In this document: one piece after another, positions 11,190 through 23,449 of the stretch | How positions within the stretch are numbered: position 1 is the stretch's first letter | How the letters are laid out: the number at the start of each line of letters is the position of its first letter | Assembly: GCA_014871385.1 (NCBI GenBank) | Contig: CM026423.1 | Coordinates: 10,347,952-10,411,951, forward strand | Source: Ceratodon purpureus | Taxonomy: Eukaryota > Streptophyta > Bryopsida > Pseudoditrichales > Ditrichaceae | Direction of reading: 5' to 3' | Length of the DNA stretch: 64,000 nt | Notes under the pieces: generated by a model | What the model was told of the DNA's origin: nothing | What the model saw: the letters and a program-made list of their open reading frames with translations, nothing else | The model's database searches: none | Program-made: the position numbers and the translations under genes

Positions 11190-13591
11190 AAAACATACAT
11201 TAGATCACCAGTGGAAGAAAGAAGGAATCCCGGGAGCAGGTCCCTTAGACCAACAAGCTCACCGAAGCATGTCGTACACGACACTGTACATTTGGTGAGC
11301 GCAAGAATCCCTGCGCCAAAAGAAGGAAAGAAAACAAAGCGGAGTAGAGACGATGAGGAAGATGGTGGAGAGTGGGAGAGGGGAGTGGGGAGAGGATTGT
11401 GTTGCACATACGGTGCGCCGTGACACCGCCACCTCTCGCGGTGTCATCCTCCCGCTTGCTTCCGGCTTGCTTCCGGACCCAGCCACCCTCGAAACCACGT
11501 CATACCGTGCCCCGCCATCCACTCCACCCCATCCATCCACCCACCCCCTCGCATCCACTCCCATCCATCCACCCGCCTTCACCCCTGGATGATATAACAA
11601 GTTGACGTTGGAAGATAGCCTCATCCATCCAAGACCCCCATGCATGCCCGGTGGATGGGAGGTGCGGCCATAGGGCAGGGCAGGAAAGGAGGCGGCAGAC
11701 GGTGCGGCAAGCACGGCAGGCTCCAACTTCGTCGCAGCCAAGTGGGGCCTTCATCCGTGCATCGTCGTCGTTCTTCTCCCGTGCGTGTGGGTTGAAGCCT
11801 AAAAGGGCAACGTGACCACCATCGCAACGCAACCCAGCCCAGCCTCCGACTCCGTCATAAGCACCACCATCGCATCCTGCTGCTCACCATCTCTCGCCGC
11901 CACTGTCAATTGCGCTCTCTCTTACAAAAACATGTGAACACCACGGCGGAGCCACGGGGGAGTCGCCAGCACGTGGAGGAGACTCACTGACGGAGAGGAG
12001 GGGAGGAGGAGTGGAGGTAGGGAGAGGGGAGGAGAGGGAGACGGCGCTTCGTTCCGATGGTGATGGTGATACGTATTCGACATCATTGAGTTGTTGCGTT
12101 CGGTTTGACCATGGACCTACTTCGATTACGATTTCTCGACATCGCTGCGCTCGACCTTGCCAACTGCACCTGCTTGCCTTCCATGCAGGTTCGTTCGGTG
12201 CTGGTGGTTTGGAGTTTCGTGTTTTTGTCGTGGATGGGGAGTCCGGGAGTTGTGTGCCGTGGTTTTGGAGTTTTGGAGTGGTTTCGCGATTGGCGGAATG
12301 GTGTTTGGTGTTGGTTTGAGCGTGGACGCGGCTTTCTGGTTGCGGATTGGAGTGGCTTTTCGGGGTGGTTAGCAAGGGAGGGACTGCGAGGGAGGACAGT
12401 TTGTTGTAGCGATCTCGAGGGGCAGCGATGTGGCGTAGGGGAATTGGTCTGCTTTGGGAGAGTGCGTTGGTCAATTTTGTTTTTGGCAGCGCTTTTTGTG
12501 TGGTTTGGTTTTTTTAATTTGCATTGAGGTTTTGGATTTCGTTCGTTCGTGAGCTCTTCAAAATTTTCAAAAAGAAGTTTCGTTCTGTTTGTTTGCTAGC
12601 TATTGTGCTTGCGGTCGAAGTTTGTTGTAACGCAATTATGTCGGAACTCTTTGACTGCTGGAAAATCGCAAGCTGCGATCGTGACCTTAATGCCATGGTG
12701 CTTCGTCTAAGGGGTAGAACAATTGAAAGCTAGTATTCGTGATTAAATTTTTGATCAGCTCTAGATTTTTTGATTTTCCGTATTTGTTCCTTGTTGCTTG
12801 TGGTGTCGAGAATGTAGGAGGGTGTAAGAGTGCACATCGGGTTATAATCTTTACAATCTTTGTTGTCTGTGTGGGAGCTATGGTTTTTTCGTTTCGGGCA
12901 GGTTCAGTGTCTTATTTAGAGCGATCGGTGGAGGAATCCGTCCTCACGGTGGAAACTTAGCGGGTAGCTGTACGCTAGCGATGAGCAGTGAGGATTAGAG
13001 GACAACTTGCAATTTATTGAAGAATTAGACATAGATTTGTTACTTATTCAATTTGACTGATAATCCTCGGGAAATGTTGAGCCAGCATGGGAGCAAGAGA
13101 GTTTTAGAATTCTGTGGTAGCAAATGCGGATGGCGGGAGTTGTCAGAATATTCTTTTTTCTGCTCCAAGAGACAGGTTGTAATGAGTTCACACATGAGGT
13201 CGGGGTTTGTGTTTCTCATGTTTTTATGCTGACTACATTTCTATCGTTTGTATGTTGTTCCAGTTCATGAAGTGGCAAGGGGCTTCAGCATGGCCGCGGC
13301 GCTCTACCACAAGATGATACGACTTTAGAAAACTTATTGCTCTTTTCCACTTCCTCGTGATTTTGGTCATGGGATAGCTGCAACTGCGAAGGCTCAGAGA
13401 ATAACTGGGGTGATGTTATGACTTCCTCCAAAATGTACGAAGGCAGATAGGATCCGGAGAGTAGCGTTGTAAAGAAATTGTTTGGATTGAATAGTCTGCG
13501 GAGATATGGTTCAGGCTTTAAATTCTAAAATTGAATTGGTGGCGAGAATGGCTTTTGGAGGTTGAGTTGACTTCGAAGAAGTCTCATAACA
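11190..13591 (+). promoter_or_regulatory. Probable promoter and leader of the DEG15 gene
   Basis: Base composition turns GC-richer at about 11200. A C-rich stretch of CCATCCAC-type repeats lies at 11515-11585. An exon-like stretch ends in CATGCAG/GTTCGT at about 12187 and could be a 5' UTR exon spliced across to just before the DEG15 ATG. Several open frames on both strands here have the composition expected of GC-rich leader DNA and no family resemblance. The transcription start cannot be fixed from sequence. Confidence 0.4.
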
Positions 13592-16500
13592 ATGGCAGCT
13601 AAAGCAGCCATGGACGCAGCTCGGCTTGCTGCAGTCATGGTTCGCGTGCACGGCCCTGTAAGTGCCCTGACTAACGAGCCACTTTCGAACAGGAAATAAA
13701 ACTTCATCAGGAGTCTCCAGTCTAGAAATACTTGACTAATTGAACCGGCCACCAGGTTTACGAGCATTTATATTAGTTTCAGAAACGCAGTATGTTTTGT
13801 GAATTTTGAGGTTTGAATTTTTTTATGGGATCAAAATTTTCTTGGAATACCTACGGCCAATTGTGGGTGCCTTTCATGACACTTTTTGACTTTATTCAGC
13901 GTTTGTGTTTCCAGGATCCAAAGGGGCGGAAGATGCGTCGGCATGCCTTTTTCCATTCCGAGTAAGTTGTTATGTCTCGTCTTGTCGTTTTAACATCGCT
14001 GAAGTGTTCCTCTACTCTTGGAAGTCGAAAGTGTATCAATATCATGTTAGAGAGTTGATTATGTAGAGAGTTGATTTTGAATTTGGTGGATTCAGAAGAA
14101 TTTTGGTAGGCTGATGATCGGAGAGTTTTGGCAGGTCGGGTGACACTACTTTGTCTGCATCGGGCTTTCTTGTTCCCTGTGTCATGAACATGGAGAAAGC
14201 TGGAAGTTCTCCGGGTCAGACAGCCGTGTATGAGACAACAACTTCATCGGAGCCCTCCGTGGTTGTCATTACCTGTGCATCCATAGTGGAGCCATTCCTT
14301 GCTCCCAAATCTCATGGATCATCATCGCAAGAGGTACGCGATTTAAGCGTTTCTGCGCTAATTTGCAAAGAAGTGCAATCTTGCTTTAGCAGAAATCCTG
14401 TTTGGTAGTATATGGAATTATGATGTATTATTTTACATAGGCACCCGATGCTAATAGCAAGTATTTACTCTCAATGCGTTTGGATGCAGGATTTTCCAAA
14501 GCTGATTCGTGGAGCTGAGGTGGACATCTTAGTGGAGGTTAGAATCTGTTCGTGAAATTACCAAGTCAAGATTTAACCACAGATGTTATTTGCAGACTTC
14601 TGCTGTGTATATCCATGTCCATACTCTTTGGTTGCAGTTATGTAGTAGTTTGCAAATGGGGCTGCCTGCTATGTCAGTTAGAGAATTCATCAATGTTTCG
14701 GGTACAGGTGCCAGATATTTCTGAGAAAGGGTTGGGCTGTTCTGGAGAGCACTCTGTTTGCTGGCTACCGGGGCAACTTCTCACTGTGGTACGTGAGTCG
14801 GTTGGACAGTTGGCAAATTGCAGCTATCAGTGATTGCTGAAAATCAGTGTTTGATATCGCAACAAGTAATGCAAAAAATGCATGAAGCTGCGTGTGGCGA
14901 GCGGTTTCATATACATTGCATCTGGGTTTTTATGGGAGTGTTTGTTTTTTTGGATAAACAGGTTGATGTGCCAGCTGCGGGAGCGGCTCTTCAAGATTTG
15001 CTGGATGTGCATGGCGGTAGTGTGAAAGGTGTGTGGGAGGTGGGCTGGGCCCTAGCTCCTGTGGAGGATAATGCGCAGCAGCTACATAGTCTCCTTACTT
15101 CGGAAGTTTTCACAGACGCACAGCTTCAGGTTAGGCTCTATTTCAAGATCTTCACTATAAAATGGGAATCGAGATGAGACCTAGATCTGTCCAAATTATT
15201 TGTGTCTCACATCGAATTTTTTTCGTTTCGGAGATTGTTTGTGAATCCCAAATGAAGTTGTAGGAACAACTTGGTAATGTTTACAATTAATAATGTACAC
15301 CATCGTTAAATCACAAATACTTTCAGGTTGATGTGTCTGAACTCACATGCTGCTGTTGCTCCGTGTGCAGGAGGATGCGGCTTCACAGCATGGTCAAAAT
15401 AACAACAAAAAATCTGTAGCACATGCTGTTGCTGGTGTGAGTAGATTAGGAATGGCTGCTGCTGCGGCAACAAGAATTGCAGTTCTTAGCGTTGGCTCAC
15501 ATGGTGACAACTCTGCAATAAATACCTGTCTCAAGAAGCTCCACCAACTTAGTGGTCTATCTAAGGTCAGTAATTCCAGTTTCTCTTTTTTCTTTTTTCT
15601 CCTCTCTCCCCCTCTCCTTTCTTCTTTCTAGTACCAGCAATAAAAAGCCCAATCTTATCACGTTGAAATGCAGATTGGTTTATGGTTTTATATACCAGTG
15701 TTCAAGGGTATGATCTGGAGAATCTAAGGGTTAAATTTGTCGTACTTTGTTAACGCAGGTGTCCGCCGGTCATATAATAGCAAAACCAAAAAAGCGCGGC
15801 GACTCTTTGATAGCTGTTGGCTCTCCTTTTGGGGCATTGTCACCACTGCATTTTCAGAACAGGTGTGAGTTAATTTTAAAATGTTATCCCTGCATCGTCA
15901 ATATTTACATGTTATTTTGTTAGATACAGATGATCGATACGCTGACATAACGCTCTGAGCTACTACCGGGCACACGTGGTTTTGCAGCATGTAGGTGCGA
16001 ATTGTGCGTCATATGAATGGGGTCAGGGGATTGGAGGTGGCTCTTTGTTCAAGGTTTTCTATGTGCTTATGAATGTTTGGTGGTTTGGGCGAACAGCGTA
16101 TCTGTTGGCATTGTCTCCAATTTGTGGCCTCCAACAAGAGGTCCTCCTTCTCTGTTGATGGCCGATGTTCGATGTCTTCCCGGTGAGTTTGGAATTCTTC
16201 ATATGTGAGACCATTATGACTTCTGCAGTCCGGAACTCAAACAGTTTAAGCTGTTATAGCTTTGAAACACTCCTCATTTGACTGATGTTGGATTTCAGGC
16301 ATGGAAGGGGGCCCAGTTTTTGATGAGCAAGGCAACCTTGTGGGCATGCTCACACGACCACTACGACAGCGAGGCGGTGCTGCTGAAGTGCAGGTACTAT
16401 TGCAATAAGTTCAGGTCAAAATTTTGAGCCAGCTGCTTAAAATGTTAGGTTTTTCGTTGTGCAAATTATAGAATCGAATACAGAAAAAGAAGTTAGATTT

Positions 16501-18762
16501 TTTGTGAATAATGCTCAGAAAAACAGTTCTGGCACTATATTTGGGGATGGCAGTTGAGTATATCGTAAATTTGATTCTGAAAGAGGACATATTCAAGAGG
16601 TCGTTATCGCACGTTTGAATACTTCGTACTTGAATCCGTTTTTGTCTTTTACTTGTTAATCACATTGAATTAGAGGCGAAATACTCTCCAAACAGGAAAC
16701 GAGCATAACATTGTCAGGAGTTTATGAGTGAATAATCTCTCTAACAGGTGAGGTGAGATTCTTGATTCCTTGCTTACGCAGACTAATTCTTTCGCTGTAT
16801 TGTTGTGACTCATGAGATTTCTCTCCGTGGAAAATGTTATGCCAACTGCAGCTGGTGATGACGACAGATGTTTTATTGCCTGTGCTTCAACGTGTTGGAA
16901 TCACTGTTGGTGTTCCATGTGGAACAAAGTTGCCAGGTGTACTACCTCAACTGACTGGGTCTGTTGCGCTCAATGAAAATTCTCCACTTCAAATGCAACC
17001 TGGGCGTATCGAAAGTCATCCAACTTTTCAGACGATGCAGTATGTACCGTCTGCTGTGGATAATGCAGTAACCTCGGTGGTTCTGATTACTATTGGAGAT
17101 GGGGCATGGGCTTCAGGGATAATCCTGAATAAAACTGGGCTTATACTCACCAATGCCCATCTGCTTGAACCTTGGCGATTTGGCAAAAACAGGATAGCAC
17201 CATCATCTGCGAATGAAAGCATCCCACAAGAAAATGACTCTGGCCTCCGTTGTCCTCATGCTAGCAGTGAGTACCAGGAGGACCACTCACAGAAGGGAGT
17301 TGCGACTTCTAGAGTTAGCTCTTGGCCAGCCGATGTTGCCCAAAAGAATTATCAGCGCATCAGAGTTCGATTGGATCATCAGCAGCCACGATCGTGGCAC
17401 GCAGCTCGACCTATCTATGTTTCACAGGGACCTCTTGATATAGCACTATTGCAACTCGAATCTCCACCTTCTGATCTTTGTCCAATTACCCCTGAGAAAG
17501 AGTGTCCTACTCCAGGTTCTACCGCAGTAGTGTTGGGTCATGGATTGTTCGGACCACGCTCAGGTAACATACCTCACTATATAGGGGTAGTGCTAATGTG
17601 TGAGATGTGGGGTTCATTATATTTTAATTTATCCTTCTTGTTTAGAAAGTGAGATTTATGATGGATTTTCCTTGAATTTCATCCTCATCGAAATGACCAG
17701 TTTATTGAAAGCCGTTTGTTACTCACCAGAGTCCATCATCTTTTGTGGTGCAGAGTTGTGCCTATCCGTGAGTGCAGGGGTTGTTGCGAGAGTTGTGAAG
17801 GCAGGTAGTAGTCCTTTCTTTACCGGATTAAGTGGGAGGAAGGAAGGCAAGGCTTCTAAAGCTGCTATGTTACAGACCACAGCTGCTGTTCATCCTGGCG
17901 GCAGTGGAGGAGCTGTCGTGAACGGAGAAGGCCGAATGATAGGGTTGGTAACAAGGTAGGCAGGTCGGCTTTTTCTTTACATGCTTGAGATAAGCTAGGC
18001 GTATTAATTAGGAGGTTGAGTCTTGAACCGTGGTTGTGCACTTTTAACGAGGTTAATTTAGGCGGAGCATTTATCTTTAGTGGTCTTTGAATGTACTTTG
18101 TTTGGCATTCAAAACTTGGCTCTGGACATTGAATTTTGGTGTTCCTGTTTGACAGCAATGCAAGACACAGTGGAGGAACTGTCATTCCTTTTCTCAATTT
18201 CAGTGTTCCTTATGCAGCATTAGTACCAATTTTTGAGTTCGCCTCCAGGGGTAAGTAATAAGGTTTTAAATAAGAAATTGCTCCTTTATCGCTTGGTTGT
18301 GATCCATGTGTTTCAATTGGATAGGACAGGGTCATCTATCGGCTTTGGATTTTCTATTGGACATTTTTTGTTGTAAGTTTCTTTTAAGATAGTTTGTTGT
18401 TTTACTCACGAAGTGTTCTCTCAGCAGCTGATGCTGATTGGAGTCGACTGGAGGAGCTTGACAAACCTAATGAACAACTGGCTGCTGTATGGGCACTTGT
18501 GCCCCCCACACCTCCGCGGCCTTCCCCTCAGCTTGTCACTAGGCGGCATCCATCCATTCCTGTTTCCCAAGAGACGGGTCCTGAGAAGGGTACACAGAAA
18601 GGTTCCCGTTTCGCTGAGTTTATGAAGGAGAAGGGAGGACGTGGTTGGAAATTGCCTGAGTCATTGCCACAGAAACCTTCTCGTCGGATCTCTCCACCCC
18701 GTCATTACGAAGAACCCAGTTATGCAGCTCGGGCTTCTTACCAAATCCACAGTCGGCTCTAG
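13592..18762 (+). CDS. DEG15: DEG15 / glyoxysomal processing protease (trypsin-like, peroxisomal)
   Basis: Fourteen exons stay in phase: 13592-13657, 13915-13961, 14135-14333, 14490-14537, 14708-14788, 14962-15129, 15371-15565, 15759-15862, 16097-16182, 16299-16393, 16852-17563, 17754-17955, 18156-18250 and 18425-18762. They give 811 residues. The catalytic triad reads His466 ([12 protein letters not shown]), Asp559 ([10 protein letters not shown]) and Ser651 ([15 protein letters not shown]). An N-terminal degenerate protease-like half carries [14 protein letters not shown] and [12 protein letters not shown]. The protein ends in SRL, a classical PTS1 signal. In Arabidopsis DEG15 removes PTS2 presequences in the peroxisome matrix; the 100 or so extra residues here lie largely in exon 11 and the tail. 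The last intron ends in a CAGCAG tandem acceptor, so isoforms with or without one Ala are expected. Confidence 0.95.
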
Positions 18763-18787
18763 GATGGCGACATGACGTACCTTGGGA

Positions 18788-18793
18788 AATAAA
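18788..18793 (+). terminator. AATAAA polyadenylation signal of DEG15
   Basis: AATAAA occurs 26 bases past the stop codon. It is very close to the stop, so later signals may be used as well. Confidence 0.4.
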
Positions 18794-18799
18794 GGTATC

Positions 18800-20006
18800 T
18801 CCACGGATGAACTATTCTGTGAGGTGTTACTTCGTCTTTTTTACTATGTCAATAAGGCAATGCGCTAGTGAATGCAGCTTGGGAGAATGGACTTTGAGGT
18901 GTAGATTGGAGCTGTAAGATGCTTGTATTGCAATGTTTGAGTTGAAGCAACAGTAAGATTGGAGGTGTTCTGGCTATACGCAGATATGATCTACTCACGA
19001 CAAGAGATGTTTTAATTATAGTATTGCTTTGCTGGTTTTGCTAGTTATTGGTCAAGGGCTTCTCAAAGCCTTACCACTCTGTTGCATGGCAACTTAGAAG
19101 GGAATGTGGAAGAGCTGATGGCACCTTTTGTCTTTCAAGTTGTGAAACATCTCCTGCAAAGAGTTATCTTCTATTAATGTTAAATATCGATTTATGAGAA
19201 TGTGCTGCTGGCTTGATATCATGAAATGATGAATGTAATGTCAGACTTGAAGCAGAGTTTCATGAATGTGGTCAGTTTTGTCAGTTCTCATGTGATCAGA
19301 TTTCAGAATACCTGATTATTTTGGGACATAGGCTTGGGGTAGGATGAACATAAAAGATAGACAACCACTCTGGATTGTCAAAGAAACTGGAGTCCATTTT
19401 TTGGTCTATTTTCATATAATGTATGTTACATGCCTAGTGGACAGTGGGGAGCAAAAATATTTCTAATTCTGCATCTTTGAGAAACCTTGAAAAGCTCCTG
19501 TAGGTACACAAATGCATCAGTTTGTGAACCATTAACCCTTTGGAGCCCAGGGAACCATAATGTGGTTGCGAAACTCAGTCAGGGGTGAATAACTTGAAAT
19601 CTGAAGAGAATTTGCTCTCGACTATACCTGTTCAGATTTCCGTTGTACTCACAGGCTCACAATGCAATAGTCAGATCTGAATTCCGAGTAGTCTAGGGGG
19701 TCCAAATTGATAAGAATACATCACTATAGCAATATATGACAACAAAAAGAAAGGTGGAATTGAAGAGAATACGGAGAGGAAAGTACAAAAGATAAGGGTC
19801 TCCGTGGGATGAACTTTGCTCATGAAGAAAGTTGTAGTCCATGAGTGGTTGTTTCCGTTGACATTGTAAATGTAGACATTGTAAAAAGCGAAGTGATGTG
19901 TCATTGGAATAGGGCTAAAGATGATTGCCATAAATATACACATCCTTGTAGATACGGTATTAGAGTCATATTGTACATATAGTGTATATAGAGTAAAATA
20001 CACTAG
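18800..20006. other. DEG15 3' region and spacer
   Basis: Presumed 3' UTR, then sequence without recognisable genes or repeats. Confidence 0.35.
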
Positions 20007-20011
20007 ATTTG

Positions 20012-20013
<2 letters not shown>

Positions 20014-20083
<70 letters not shown>

Positions 20084-20132
20084 CCCTTTTATGCCTACAT
20101 TCTAACTCTTCAACCGTTGTGGATTGCATTAC
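20014..20132 (-). mobile_element. Possible 5'-truncated retroposon with long poly(A) (T run on this strand)
   Basis: A 69-base T run (20015-20083) is followed by about 49 bases of ordinary sequence. ATTTGAG occurs at both edges (20007-20013 and 20133-20139). Read on the minus strand, this is a short body plus a long poly(A) tail between 7-bp target duplications. The duplication is short, so a plain homopolymer expansion remains possible. Confidence 0.4.
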
Positions 20133-20139
20133 ATTTGAG

Positions 20140-21340
20140 TCATGTCAATGAGGCCTAGTGTACAAAAAACACCCTAAATCGTATATTGTTTTCATGCCTA
20201 AACCTTAAAAATTCTCTTAAATCTTTTACTAATTTTGCACATATATATTTTTGATTTATCCTAAAGATGCTAACATTAGGCATAGCTGAACCACTTGTTT
20301 ACTAAATTTAGAAATATATTCCAAGATTTATGGGGTTCCAAACATACACCCCTTGAAAAATTACTCTAAATTACAATTTAACTGTCCTCCATATACGGAT
20401 TATATACTTCAAGTTCCCACGGTTGGATTAGGTCCATGTTTTGCCCATAGTATTCTACTTACCTTAGCTACAATACTATACGATTAGATACAGAGCAATA
20501 CGAACCTATTTTTGTTTATGCCAATAATAGCACAGAAAACTAGAAAAAACTGAGTTGCTCGGAAAAAACCCTAGGCTCAAAAGGGTTAAACCGGTAGTTC
20601 CCCACTCACTCCCGAGGTTACCTCAACAATTTTATATTCAAAGTCAAGTGAATTTGACTATTTCTCTCACACAGAGCTCTGAGGGGTGGAGAAACTCATA
20701 GGATTAGGGTTCCAAATGGTGCAGAGTGTGTCCCTGCTTTATATACCTCGTCTCCCAGTTTAAGCAACTTTTCAATAGTATTTGTTCTGTTTATTTATTA
20801 CATTTTCACACAAATGAATCACATTATCAAAACTATTTGGGAAAGGATTTCAGTAAATGGATAATCTGCTTGTTAATCTCTAAAGTTGAAAGGCCTCAAA
20901 ATTGCCAAAAACCCTCAAAATTAGACTTTTTCAATACAAGGTGTAAGTTTTTAAGTTTTGATGTATTAAGGGGGAAATAACCATAGGATCTAGTACATTA
21001 CTTGTACATGTATATATACCTCAAATATTAGATCTAAACTCCTTACTGTTTGTGAAATCATAACGTTCTAAGTTGAAAAAAAAGTATTTTTTCTTGTTGC
21101 AAAATGGGTTTCAAGTGTTTCGTGAGCCAAAAAAACCAATTTTAAAAGCAAATTAGATGTGAGGCTCTTCAAATTTTTGTTCCTAGATGAGTTAGGAATA
21201 GCTCCATGGAATGTTTTTCCTCATACGACCTACAAAACCTAAAGAAATGCTTGATTTTTCACATAGAGGTATGCTTGAGAAGTCTACCTCTTTCCTTTAT
21301 ATATGGAGTTGTATATGTAATTATACATGGAGTTTAATTT
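20140..21340. other. AT-rich gene-free stretch
   Basis: No genes or RNA recognised on either strand. Confidence 0.35.
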
Positions 21341-21344
21341 GAAT

Positions 21345-21645
21345 AACCCTTATCAGCATGCTGATGAAGAAATTAATCAAATGCTTCCATCTCAATAAGG
21401 TAGTGAACATGAAAGATAGTGATCTTGATGAAGTTAATCCTCACTATATAGTAGAAGAAGTTGTAGGCTTTGAAGATGTAGGTAGTGCTCTTTAAAATTT
21501 GAAGAAATTTTTGGAGCAAAGACCTAATGACACCATGTTATCTTTTAGGAATATTGAAGCATTAGAAAAGAAATTAAAATCTTGGCGTGTTACAGCACAA
21601 ACTGGCCAAAATACTATTGGTCCATTCTTTTTACGGACTTCGATG
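21345..21645 (+). pseudogene. Remnant resembling the C terminus of a pogo/Tigger-like transposase
   Basis: A translation interrupted by stops reads acidic DLDEVNPHYIVEEV, then LKKFLEQRPNDTMLSFRNIE and LEKKLKSWRVTAQTGQNTIG. Acidic tails followed by a 'leucine-rich, EQ...D' segment are typical of plant Tigger/pogo transposase C termini. This is from pattern memory, not an alignment. No catalytic DDE part is visible here. Low certainty. Confidence 0.3.
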
Positions 21646-21874
21646 AATTATAAATCAATACTTTGTAATTTCATCCATCTTTTCTATAAATGTTATGTAA
21701 TTACCTTTTTAATTCTTCTAAATGTTATTTTTTATGAGTGTTACAAATCATCGACATCACCTTCTATAGGTGTTATGTGTAACTATTGTCTAGATATTAC
21801 CTAAAAGCATGCTCCCAACCCCTAACACTTATCAAAATCCAACTCTACAATTTCATCTAGTCGTGCCAGAGGAC

Positions 21875-22270
21875 CACTTGTAGCAACCATGTCGCCCTCA
21901 ACTTACTATTTCAAGCATCTTGAAAGTTGTGTGAGTCATTTGGGTCACAAAAAACAAGAAAAAAATGTCCTTGTCCACATTCTGTCTAAGTGAAGGCGAA
22001 ACTTTATGAGTGAGCAATGACAAGTTCTCTTGTAGTGGACCAATATTGCCTCTGGAAACAACTCTACTAGTCCACTAATACACTACTACTACACTCATAA
22101 TCTGCTAATGAATATCACTTCTAGCAACCCTATCCCCCACTTACTATTTCAAACATCGTAGCAGTTGGGTGAGTCACCAAGGTCACATAAGACAAGAATA
22201 AGTGAGCTTTTCCACATTCTCCATGAGTGAAGGGCGACACTCTATGAGTGAGGAACAACAAGTTCTCTGA
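21875..22270. repeat. Diverged direct duplication, about 155-bp copies, 240 bp apart
   Basis: Copies at about 21875-22032 and 22115-22270 share CTTACTATTTCAA, GTGAGTCA, TCCACATTCT, TATGAGTGAG and CAAGTTCTCT in the same order and spacing. No coding function is apparent. Confidence 0.7.
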
Positions 22271-22274
22271 TCGT

Positions 22275-23449
22275 AAGGAACGAGGGGCAATGCAACAGTG
22301 TATACCATGGCCCTAACAATTAGGGTTTAACCTGAAACGTACTTGTAAACGCCCACTAAACTGCCACTAATCCCGATGATTAGCAACTACCGCCTAGAAA
22401 AGCCCGCTCTCTCTGTGATAATTACGATGAGTGCCAACTTCAACTAATCCTTTCAAGCGAGCACAATTGAGTATTCTCTTTCCTCAGGGGGGAAGCACAA
22501 TAAAGTGAACCAAAAAAGTGCTTATCTTTTCACCAATTTCAGCCCCTTCCGTAAACACTAGAGAAAGTGGGATCTATGTTATGTCGATGCAAGATTAAGT
22601 TTGGGATACGGAAAGTAGACTTGATCTTCTTCAACTTCTCAAAGTTGCAGGAGAAGACATTGAGTTTACAATGGAAAACGGAGACGTCGAACTCGGGCAA
22701 AGTGAATGGTCTCATTTGGAAAAGTGAACAAAACGGTTTAGGGTTTTGTCCGAAATCACTTTTAATTTTTCGGGGCCCTCCGAATGTTTAAGAGGTATTC
22801 TAAAATAGTCAATTCATATACTCATTGATTGATTTAGGGTTCCAAAAGTATCGCAAGGATGCTTTTTAAGAGGGTCTTTTCCGCGATACTTTTTGTCACT
22901 TTTTTTTCACCAAACATTGATTTTTAAATTGAAGAAAACATCATCTAAAGACAATAGAGGGCCCCAAATGAAGAAATCAAGACTTTGGAAAAGTTCATTT
23001 TCATGATTTAGAACTAGTGGTCAAATTTGGTTTCAATTCAAGATGTTCTTTTTATGAAGGTGTGTGTAAGATACCTTATGACACCTTAGAAAGTGACTAA
23101 AATGCTCCAAAACTACACCAAAATCCTCAAAATCAGCTTTGAGCCTTCAGAAACAGCACACTTCATATTCACTTGTTAGTGGTCACATTTTGCACTTTGT
23201 GGTCCACTTTATTGTGCTCTCCCCCCTCATGTAAATCCCATATGCATGTATGTAGTTTGCATCATCATGTGCGTGTGCTTTAGCTTGAATGCTTTGATCA
23301 ACATGTTAGCAACCAATCCAAGCAATCAATGAAACCACATCTTGAGAAATTTACTGGTCGCATTGCCAAGTTGCAACTTATCCTGAGAGGGAATTATAAG
23401 GGTAGAAATAGATATGGTTTGATACAATTGATCTGGTATTCCAAGCGCC
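22275..23449. other. Spacer upstream of the F-box gene
   Basis: No gene or element recognised. The right end is presumably the F-box gene promoter. Confidence 0.35.

Noticed and set aside
11259-12527. Several long open frames on both strands
   Set aside because: GC-rich, repetitive Pro/Ser/Gly translations with no family match; better explained as promoter and leader DNA of DEG15.
19671-20129. 152-codon minus-strand frame with a lysine run
   Set aside because: Created by the T homopolymer; no other protein-like features.
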